This document shows, piece after piece, positions 3,820-9,599 of a DNA stretch of 9,599 nucleotides. The notes below the pieces were generated by a model. It did no database searches. It was not told where the DNA came from and saw only the letters and a program-made list of their open reading frames with translations. Each line of letters begins with the position of its first letter. Position 1 is the stretch's first letter. Location of the stretch: NCBI GenBank assembly GCA_029983495.1, contig JASBZJ010000069.1:1-9599 (forward strand), in the 5' to 3' direction. The position numbers and the translations under genes were made by a program. The stretch comes from Porphyromonas sp. Lineage in GTDB: Bacteria > Bacteroidota > Bacteroidia > Bacteroidales > Porphyromonadaceae.

Positions 3820-6039
3820 ATGAGAACTACACTTTCTAATTTTCTTTTACTTGCATTGGTAACTTTTATGCCTATGAAGGCGAATTGTCTAGATGCAAGT
3901 TTCCATAAAAAGAATTATCGCTCTCTGCAAAATAAAACAGAGATAAGAATACCTCCTCATTTCTTTTGGGGGTACTTTCGGAATCATGCAACCCTTGGAG
4001 GATACGGCTTTTCCATTGTGAATTTTTCTGATCTAAAAGATAACCAGCTGGTTCTTCCGTTTCATAACCAAAAGGGGTTGTATGCTGGAGCTGCTGCACA
4101 CGGCATAATATATGGCTGTAGTTATCAGTATAATGCTTCGGCCCCACCAACACCCACAAATTTTGTTGCATATGATACACAAACAAATGAGCTTCACGAA
4201 ATCGGGTTATGGGCTACTGAAGGATACGAAATGGCTCGTGTACAAGATATGGCATACAACTATAAAAATGAAACACTTTATGGCATTATCTTTATGCAGG
4301 GGAGTAGCAAGTTGGTTTCGTTTAGTACTACTACAGGTGCCATGAAGGTTGTGTGTTCTTTAAAAGAAACAATTGGTGCATTAGCTGTAGATAAAGACGG
4401 AGTATTCTATGGTATTACGCGAGAAGGTATTCTTGTCACTCTAGATTCTGAAACAGGAAACTGTTCCACCATTATGCAACTACCCTATGGGGAGCTATAT
4501 TTAAGTCAAAGTTTGGATTTTGATTTATCAACGGGGCTTCTTTATTGGGCTTCTAATACCAGTAATGACACAAGTGAAACTTACCTAATAGAAATTAATC
4601 TGAAGTCAAAAACTACTACAAATCATGGTGTAATTGGGGCTAAATCGGTTCTTGTAGGATTGTCTATCCCCTTTGCATGGGGTGGCTTGCATTCACCAAG
4701 TCATGTGCGTGAACTTAGTGCAATTCCTGATAGTGAAGGAGCGAATCGTGTAACATTGAAGTGGAAAAAACCTACTACACTGTTTAATGGAGAACCTCTC
4801 ACAGAACTATCTAATTATAAAGTATACAGAAATAATAAGTTTGTCTGCGAATTAAATGCCTCCTTGGAAGATAATATAGTTGAATACGTTGATGATAATA
4901 TCGACGTCCCAGGCACATACTTTTATGAAGTGGCCACTATTAATAGTGAAGGAGAAGGTGAACGATATCATGCTAGTTGTTATGTGGGGTATGATGCCCC
5001 AGAACCTGTACATAATATTGTAATAAAACCATTATCCGGATGTCGGGGAACATCTATTAGTTGGGAAGCTCCCCAAAAAGGGAAAAATAATGGGTTCTTT
5101 TCTTCCGAAGGGTTAAGCTATAGTATATTTAGAAACGATGACGATTCCAAGCCAATAGCAGAACATCTAACCGAACCCTTTTTTACAGATGATAAAATAG
5201 ATGTTCTTAGGGGGTACTATTACACTGTCGTAGCAAAGAATAAATATGGTAGTAGTAAAGCAATCAGTGAATGGGTTATTGTTGGTTCTGCACTAAGACT
5301 TCCATTGAAAGAAACCTTTGACGATGGGTTTGACCAAAAATGGAGAGTATGGGATGCGAATAATGATAACTATTCTTGGAGTTTTAATAAAGGGTTTAGT
5401 GCAGCAATATTGGGAGACTACTTTTTCGGTGCAGAATATATCATAAATCCTACGCTAACTCCTAATGATATACATACAACGAATGAGTGGATCATATCGC
5501 CACCATTACAGTTTGGTTCACAGAAGAAATGTAAAGTAACCATCAAGGTTCGTTCCACTCATAACGAGACGCTTATTGTTTCTATGGGAAATACAAACCT
5601 AGTTTCAGATCAAATTGAAAAAAAGAAATTGAGTATTTTGCCAAGTGAATCAGACGAAAATGATATTATAAAGCAAAGTATTTATGCTGCAGAATTCAAT
5701 GTTCCCGAAGGAGTATTCTGTATTGGGCTTAATCTCGTTACACCGATTAAGGAGAGCCGACAGAGTTGTATTCTTATAGAGGAGATTAATATCGAAGAAA
5801 TAGATATAACAAACAATAATTCGATAAACGAAATTACTCTTCCTCCATATTATAACCCGATTGATATGTCTGTTATTGCAAAAGGCTTAGAAGGTAGCCT
5901 TCTTCAATTATATAACACTTCAGGAATGCTTATTTTAGAGAGGATAGTCCCTACAAGGGGCATTATATATTTTCCTGAATTTTTGAAAGGAGTATATATT
6001 TGTACTGTAGGAAAATACGTATTAAAGCTTGTAATTTAG
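3820..6039 (+). CDS. Secreted multidomain adhesin-like protein with T9SS sorting domain
   Basis: A 739-residue exported protein. Residues 1-24 form a signal peptide (short basic start, then FLLLALVTFMPM, and a likely cut near ANC-LDA). Residues ~30-290 hold repeated strands such as GIIYGCSYQYN, LYGIIFM, VFYGIT and GLLYWASN, suggesting a beta-propeller-like domain. Two fibronectin type III domains follow, ~297-390 (VTLKWKKP, YKVYRNN, YFYEVATIN) and ~391-490 (SISWEAP, YSIFRN, YYYTVVAKN). Residues ~491-660 resemble the cleaved-adhesin/MAM-like domain of gingipain-type haemagglutinins (LKETFDDGFDQKWRVWD, NEWIISPPLQF). The last ~65 residues (LLQLYNTSGMLIL, GVYICTVGKYVLKLVI) are a type IX secretion C-terminal domain. 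The likely role is cell-surface or secreted binding to host or polymer. The start follows an A-rich leader without Shine-Dalgarno, usual for this phylum. Two decayed secreted-protein fragments lie just upstream. Confidence 0.85.
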   Translation: MRTTLSNFLLLALVTFMPMKANCLDASFHKKNYRSLQNKTEIRIPPHFFWGYFRNHATLGGYGFSIVNFSDLKDNQLVLPFHNQKGLYAGAAAHGIIYGCSYQYNASAPPTPTNFVAYDTQTNELHEIGLWATEGYEMARVQDMAYNYKNETLYGIIFMQGSSKLVSFSTTTGAMKVVCSLKETIGALAVDKDGVFYGITREGILVTLDSETGNCSTIMQLPYGELYLSQSLDFDLSTGLLYWASNTSNDTSETYLIEINLKSKTTTNHGVIGAKSVLVGLSIPFAWGGLHSPSHVRELSAIPDSEGANRVTLKWKKPTTLFNGEPLTELSNYKVYRNNKFVCELNASLEDNIVEYVDDNIDVPGTYFYEVATINSEGEGERYHASCYVGYDAPEPVHNIVIKPLSGCRGTSISWEAPQKGKNNGFFSSEGLSYSIFRNDDDSKPIAEHLTEPFFTDDKIDVLRGYYYTVVAKNKYGSSKAISEWVIVGSALRLPLKETFDDGFDQKWRVWDANNDNYSWSFNKGFSAAILGDYFFGAEYIINPTLTPNDIHTTNEWIISPPLQFGSQKKCKVTIKVRSTHNETLIVSMGNTNLVSDQIEKKKLSILPSESDENDIIKQSIYAAEFNVPEGVFCIGLNLVTPIKESRQSCILIEEINIEEIDITNNNSINEITLPPYYNPIDMSVIAKGLEGSLLQLYNTSGMLILERIVPTRGIIYFPEFLKGVYICTVGKYVLKLVI

Positions 6040-6082
6040 AGTTATTGCTGTCCGATAAAACTCAGAAAGAACCAAATAATAT

Positions 6083-6121
6083 GGGGGGGGATGTCAAAAC
6101 TCTTGTTTTGTTATTCCCCCC
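6083..6121. terminator. Stem-loop between convergent genes, probable terminator
   Basis: A run of eight G (6083-6090) can pair with six C (6116-6121), and inside it AAAAC (6096-6100) pairs with GTTTT (6105-6109) around a TCTT loop. It lies in the 117-bp gap between the secreted-protein gene and rpmE2, which converge. T-runs are weak on both sides, so efficiency is uncertain. It could serve either strand. Confidence 0.5.
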
Positions 6122-6156
6122 TTACTTATATAGCTTGTAAGCATATTTGCTTACAT

Positions 6157-6411
6157 TTATTTTGTGTTACGTTTGCCGTAACGGCTAAGGAACTTATCAA
6201 CACGCCCGGCAGTATCCACAAGCTTCGCTTTACCTGTAAAAAATGGGTGACTGGTGTTTGAAATTTCCACCTTTACAAGGGGATACGTTGTGCCATCAAG
6301 TTCAATTGTTTCCTTGGTGTTGATGGTCGATTTTGTAATAAAAACTTCGTCGTTCGACATATCTTTGAACACAACGAAGCGATAATTTTCAGGATGAATA
6401 CCTTTTTTCAT
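6157..6411 (-). CDS. rpmE2: 50S ribosomal protein bL31, type B
   Basis: An 84-residue basic protein with the bL31 signature: an [10 protein letters not shown] start, [15 protein letters not shown] in the middle, then the type B insertion ([17 protein letters not shown]) and the conserved [20 protein letters not shown] tail ending in a basic FLSRYGKR. It contains no cysteine at all, so it is the zinc-free (C-minus) form that does not bind a metal ion. Type B length (80-90 residues) fits. bL31 sits at the subunit interface of the 70S ribosome and helps join the subunits. It has its own promoter (6503-6510) and an ~87-nt leader with a strong hairpin, so it is transcribed independently of the helicase gene upstream. 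Confidence 0.95.
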   Translation of the reverse strand: MKKGIHPENYRFVVFKDMSNDEVFITKSTINTKETIELDGTTYPLVKVEISNTSHPFFTGKAKLVDTAGRVDKFLSRYGKRNTK

Positions 6412-6469
6412 GGTTCTTAAATACGCTATAAGGCTAGTACAATACTGCCCGTTGGTTTAACTTTACATT

Positions 6470-6495
6470 TTCGCAAAAAGCCCTCTTTCTGCGAA
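6470..6495 (-). promoter_or_regulatory. Hairpin in the rpmE2 leader
   Basis: Read on the minus strand, TTCGCA-G-AAAG pairs with CTTT-T-TGCGAA around an AGGG tetraloop: ten Watson-Crick pairs and one G-U pair with no bulge. It begins about 3 nt after the predicted transcription start and 58 nt before the rpmE2 ATG. It may stabilise the message or be bound by the ribosomal protein as an autoregulatory leader. Sequence alone cannot decide this. Confidence 0.55.
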
Positions 6496-6502
6496 TTCCC
6501 TG

Positions 6503-6510
6503 CAAAGGTA
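6503..6510 (-). promoter_or_regulatory. Promoter (-7 box) of rpmE2
   Basis: On the minus strand this reads TACCTTTG, the exact Bacteroidetes -7 consensus and the same octamer seen before the other units. Transcription should start near 6498. The box lies between the helicase stop codon (6537) and the leader hairpin (6470-6495). Confidence 0.65.
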
Positions 6511-6536
6511 ATAAAAAACTTTGCTTTAATAAGCGG

Positions 6537-9239
6537 TTACACCTTAAGGAAATCCTTTATAGTTTCATCATTAATTGTTGCTGTCGTGGAAATACGCTGT
6601 GGGCAAAGTCCAAACTTTGCAAGCAAATTATCCTTCAGTAGATCCCGAGCTTGTTGTACATTGCTATTCTGATGAAAATGCCAACCATCAACCTCTATTG
6701 CTTGAAGAGGTTGCTTTGTGAGTGAATTGTATATAAGGAGATCGATGTGCGAGAACGGGCTTTCAGCAAAAGCCTTTTCCTCATTATTAAGTATGCTCCA
6801 GTCGCTAATTAGTCGTGAAAGCGGGTAATGGCATAGTACATCTATGTTGGCGAGTTTCATTTCATTAATGGCATTTATTAAAAGTCTATAAACAAGATTT
6901 TCGGATAAGTAGTTCGATACGGATGGTTGAGACGCTTCGTAGGCCAATCGCTCGGCAGTGTATTGTTTGTAGAGCAAATCGAATACCGAGTGAAGTTTAC
7001 TTTCCTTAACCTCAAAGTTGTTGTATTGTATATAGCTAATTAGTTGAGCAAGATTCGATTCTTTGGGTAAATCATTACCATTGGTTACGATGCATAAGCG
7101 AGTTTTTGCTCGCGATATGGCAACGTTGAGCAAGTTGGCATCGTCTGAAAACTCAGTCGGTTCATTATCAACAGTACTAATAATAATGGTATCGCACTCA
7201 CGCCCTTGATATTTATGTACAGTACTAGCAATATCGTATCCTAAAGCCTTGTTTATTTCTTCGGCTTGTTTCCGATAAGGGGTAATAATCCCCACACTAT
7301 CAGTATTGTTATATTCAGGCATTACTTCCTGCTGTATTACATCAATTTCTCGCTGGTTGAAGTGCCCTCTGGCATGATTGCCTTTTGTAGTACGTATAAC
7401 TTGTAATACATTTTTTTCGTTATTGTCGCTAGTCATAGCTACTAGTTTACCATTGTAAAAATGCTGGTTACAGAATTCAATAATTCTAGGGTGGCAACGG
7501 TAGTGTTCGCGCAATAGCGTTATGGGGGCAGTGGTAAAAATTTCTGCACACGATTGCAAAAAGCTATGTGTAACGGCATTGTAACGTTCGTCGACGTTAT
7601 AGGATGTTTGAATTGCATTTAGGGCAAGTGCTTCTTCATGGCTTACAACATTTGGCAATTGTTTGTCGTCGCCTACAATTACAGCTCTTGTTGCACACGA
7701 GAGAGCCAGGGCACCTGTTTTAATATCCACCTGCGATGCTTCGTCCATTATCACACAATCGAATACCATATCCTTACTGATACAACTTTTTGCAGAATAT
7801 GTAGTACTAAGAACAACAGGGTATTCTTTTAGGAACTGCTCAGTTCGGGGTTTAATTTCATTGAGTAAAAATCTCTTTCTAATTCCCTGTGAATAACTAT
7901 GAGCAATATTATTCTTTAGAATTTGCAACGAAGAGGAGCGTAAAACCTTAATTGATTGATTTATATCGATGGAGTGGAGCATTTTTGAAATAGAACTCAA
8001 TTCCTGTTCGATTTCGGTTTTGCGAGAGATATAATACGCATCTTCTATTTTTGTAATTACTTCGGTAGCTTTTCCTTTTAGGTATGCTGATATATTTACA
8101 CCTAACTTAAGTGACCATTTTAAGCGAAAACCTAAGCTAGGCTTTTGCTCCTTTTCAACCATAATTCTGTAGTGGTTGAGTAGTTTTATAATCTTGTGTG
8201 ACGGTTTGCCATACAGTTTGTTGTTGTCGTTACTTGTCCTAAAACGTGTATTGTACTTAGTTTCCTTAAGTAGAGCATTATATTCAGCCTTAAGTAGAGC
8301 TTTACGCATCTGTCCATTAAACCCCTTTGATAGGTTTTGGAGAGCCTCTTTGACCATTTGCTTGGCTGTTGACCGTTGTATTGTGCGCCAACTGCTCATA
8401 TCGGGGTAATTGGTTTGGTTTGCAATAAACCGCTCTTTATTTTCTGTGCTACCAAGTTGAGCCACAATAAAGCCAAGGTTTTCGCTTTCGAGTTTTTCTG
8501 CTACATTTTCAACAGCCGAATTATTGTTCGATACAACAAGTACCGTTTTTCCTGCAATTAGCAGGTTTGCAATAATATTGAGGATTGTTTGCGTTTTCCC
8601 TGTTCCAGGGGGACCCTGTATGATACTAACTTGATGCGTTAAGGCTTTCTCTACGGCTAGCTTTTGGCTGGCATTGCATCCGAAGGGGTAAATAACCAGC
8701 TTTGGTAAATGGTATGTTGCTAATTTTGTTTTATCACCTAAGTATTGCGCTAGGGGTACGTTATCGCGCATTTTATCCACTAATTCATACTGTTTGGATA
8801 GAATATTTTCCTCATCATCTGATAACAACCCAGTTTCTTCGGCTAACTTTTGTAAATATTCCCATAATGATCCTCCATTTTTATCGATTGGTGTACGCGT
8901 GATATATACATCGTTTCCATCCAAGCATTCATAGTACCCATTGTTGTAAGTAACTCGGTAGAATGTGTAGTGCCCATCAGTAAAGCGTAATATTTCGAAA
9001 ACATCATTGATGCGCTTATTCCGTATGTACAAACCTTTTTCGCTAAAGTCTATGGATTCAGGATGTGTAAGAAAAAGCAGACGAGCTTTGTTGTAGTTGA
9101 ACACACGCGGAGAGTTTGAAAAACGAACAGTCCAAAGACCATTTTTGTTTTCGCTGATCGAACAAACTTGCTCAGTAATAAACATTCGTTTATCACCGCG
9201 TTGTTCTAAATCTATAATCATGTATCGCTTAGCATCCAT
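6537..9239 (-). CDS. SF1 (UPF1/DNA2-like) helicase fused to a PD-(D/E)XK-like nuclease domain
   Basis: A 900-residue cytoplasmic protein. Residues 1-170 are a beta-rich N-terminal region of unknown role. The SF1 helicase core is complete: Walker A GPPGTGKT (209-216), motif Ia with VVSNNNSAVENV (235-246), Walker B DEAS (499-502), motif III GDDKQLP (523-529), motif IV around REHYRCHP (577-584), motif V HKYQGRE (675-681) and motif VI NVAISRAK (705-712). Residues ~280-470, between Ia and II, form a charged, largely helical insertion. The tail (~775-900) shows the restriction-endonuclease pattern SHIDLLIYN (D832), AIEVDGWHFH (E849, D851), RDLLKDNLLAKFGL (K869) and QRIST, as in DUF2726/Vsr-like domains. 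It would unwind nucleic acid and cut it. Such fusions are common in phage-defence loci, but no partner gene is visible here. Start at 9239 fits a promoter at 9284-9291 and a leader with nine C. Confidence 0.85.
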   Translation of the reverse strand: MDAKRYMIIDLEQRGDKRMFITEQVCSISENKNGLWTVRFSNSPRVFNYNKARLLFLTHPESIDFSEKGLYIRNKRINDVFEILRFTDGHYTFYRVTYNNGYYECLDGNDVYITRTPIDKNGGSLWEYLQKLAEETGLLSDDEENILSKQYELVDKMRDNVPLAQYLGDKTKLATYHLPKLVIYPFGCNASQKLAVEKALTHQVSIIQGPPGTGKTQTILNIIANLLIAGKTVLVVSNNNSAVENVAEKLESENLGFIVAQLGSTENKERFIANQTNYPDMSSWRTIQRSTAKQMVKEALQNLSKGFNGQMRKALLKAEYNALLKETKYNTRFRTSNDNNKLYGKPSHKIIKLLNHYRIMVEKEQKPSLGFRLKWSLKLGVNISAYLKGKATEVITKIEDAYYISRKTEIEQELSSISKMLHSIDINQSIKVLRSSSLQILKNNIAHSYSQGIRKRFLLNEIKPRTEQFLKEYPVVLSTTYSAKSCISKDMVFDCVIMDEASQVDIKTGALALSCATRAVIVGDDKQLPNVVSHEEALALNAIQTSYNVDERYNAVTHSFLQSCAEIFTTAPITLLREHYRCHPRIIEFCNQHFYNGKLVAMTSDNNEKNVLQVIRTTKGNHARGHFNQREIDVIQQEVMPEYNNTDSVGIITPYRKQAEEINKALGYDIASTVHKYQGRECDTIIISTVDNEPTEFSDDANLLNVAISRAKTRLCIVTNGNDLPKESNLAQLISYIQYNNFEVKESKLHSVFDLLYKQYTAERLAYEASQPSVSNYLSENLVYRLLINAINEMKLANIDVLCHYPLSRLISDWSILNNEEKAFAESPFSHIDLLIYNSLTKQPLQAIEVDGWHFHQNSNVQQARDLLKDNLLAKFGLCPQRISTTATINDETIKDFLKV

Positions 9240-9247
9240 AATATCAT

Positions 9248-9256
9248 GGGGGGGGG
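9248..9256 (-). repeat. Nine-base poly-C tract (poly-G on + strand) in the helicase leader
   Basis: Nine consecutive G on the plus strand, so nine C in the helicase mRNA, end 8 nt before the ATG at 9237-9239. An out-of-frame ATG (9245-9247) touches the tract. Homopolymers of this length slip during replication, which could alter leader length and translation. Confidence 0.8.
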
Positions 9257-9283
9257 TACCTTATATACAGAATAATAGCAACG

Positions 9284-9291
9284 CAAAGGTA
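9284..9291 (-). promoter_or_regulatory. Promoter (-7 box) of the helicase-nuclease gene
   Basis: Minus strand TACCTTTG, the -7 octamer. Transcription would start near 9279, giving a ~40-nt leader that contains the poly-C tract. No clear TTG -33 element is seen at the usual distance. Confidence 0.55.
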
Positions 9292-9439
9292 GTTTATTTT
9301 CGTTTACTGCTAAGCCCGTATATTTATTATTGCGAGCGGGCACTTGAGGTTCGCCCCTGTAAATACATCACACAATAATAAAATACCATCAATTTCATGT
9401 ATGCCAACTTAATTTCTACAGGTTCATTTTTATTTTTCT

Positions 9440-9530
9440 CCTGATGAAAAGATAAAAACTTCGGAAGATTTGTTTGAGTTTTGTTGATCATTTTACAGTT
9501 TGTTGTTCAGTAAAATGTGAAATCATCAGG
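9440..9530. repeat. Nested pair of perfect 8-bp inverted repeats
   Basis: Outer arms CCTGATGA/TCATCAGG and inner arms CATTTTAC/GTAAAATG are both perfect. The arrangement could be an operator region, an end of a small mobile element, or an RNA fold. There is no adjacent gene in the window to which it can be assigned. Confidence 0.5.
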
Positions 9531-9575
9531 TAACCTCATATTACAGAGACCTTTGAAAAATAAGGAGTATGAGTT

Positions 9576-9597
9576 TAGCCCCTCTAATTGGGGGCTA
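9576..9597. repeat. Short palindrome TAGCCCC...GGGGCTA
   Basis: Seven perfect pairs around an 8-nt TCTAATTG loop. C/G-rich palindromes of this style also occur in the middle arm of the tRNA-like RNA (1589-1604), so it may belong to a dispersed palindromic family. No T-run follows within the window. Confidence 0.45.
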
Positions 9598-9599
9598 TA

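Larger units (their letters stand above)
9292..9599. other. Gene-free right end with nested inverted repeats
   Basis: No convincing gene. The most structured part is 9440-9530: CCTGATGA (9440-9447) pairs with TCATCAGG (9523-9530), and inside it CATTTTAC (9489-9496) pairs with GTAAAATG (9510-9517), leaving loops of 13 nt and a 41-nt left arm. At the very end TAGCCCC (9576-9582) pairs with GGGGCTA (9591-9597) around an 8-nt loop. An ATG at 9569-9571 behind AAGGAG opens a frame running off the window (MSLAPLIGGY), but the spacing is too tight and it covers the palindrome, so I do not call it a gene. Confidence 0.45.

Noticed and set aside
9569..9599. Start of a gene running off the right edge
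   Set aside because: The AAGGAG motif is only one base from the ATG, Bacteroidetes rarely rely on such sites, and the ten codons fall in a palindrome.

Overview
The window looks like a chromosomal segment from a T9SS-bearing Bacteroidetes, most likely a member of the Bacteroidales outside gut Bacteroides. Four things point there. The -7 promoter box TAnnTTTG recurs as the exact form TACCTTTG in front of several transcription units on both strands. Shine-Dalgarno sequences are absent or weak. Secreted proteins end in type IX secretion (Por) sorting domains. The bL31 ribosomal protein is the zinc-free type B form.

Left part (1-2340) is accessory and phage-flavoured. A broken coding fragment (12-227) runs into a long imperfect hairpin (215-285). 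A structured leader with a good promoter (351-385) precedes a two-gene unit: a BRO-N phage antirepressor-like protein (607-1218) and a 68-residue unknown protein (1223-1429), closed by a strong terminator (1460-1493). Next, a compact independent transcription unit (promoter 1511-1544) encodes a ~100-nt RNA that folds on paper as a tRNA-like cloverleaf: 12-bp closing stem, D-like arm, long middle arm, and a T-like arm with a GGTTCGATTCC core, ending in a T-run. Convergent with it, and overlapping its 3' arm, is a minus-strand gene (1630-2340) whose C-terminal half resembles the phage-borne barnase/EndoU/colicin/RelE-like nuclease (PBECR) family. A tRNA-like RNA placed tail to tail with a possible RNase toxin is the most interesting arrangement here. 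A function such as decoy or antisense antitoxin is inference only.

Middle part (2341-3700) is decayed intergenic DNA. It holds a pair of 43-bp direct repeats, a cluster of GGAAATTTGG repeats, and two gene remnants, the first ending in a T9SS-type C-terminal domain. An intact 739-residue secreted protein follows (3820-6039): signal peptide, propeller-like N-terminal half, two fibronectin type III domains, a cleaved-adhesin/MAM-like domain and a C-terminal T9SS sorting domain.

Right part reads leftward. rpmE2 (bL31 type B) has its own promoter and a leader hairpin. Upstream of it lies a 900-residue SF1 helicase of the UPF1/DNA2 group fused to a C-terminal PD-(D/E)XK-like nuclease domain, an architecture often found in defence loci. 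Its short 5' leader holds a run of nine C residues, a possible slippage site. The last 300 bases have no convincing gene but contain nested inverted repeats.
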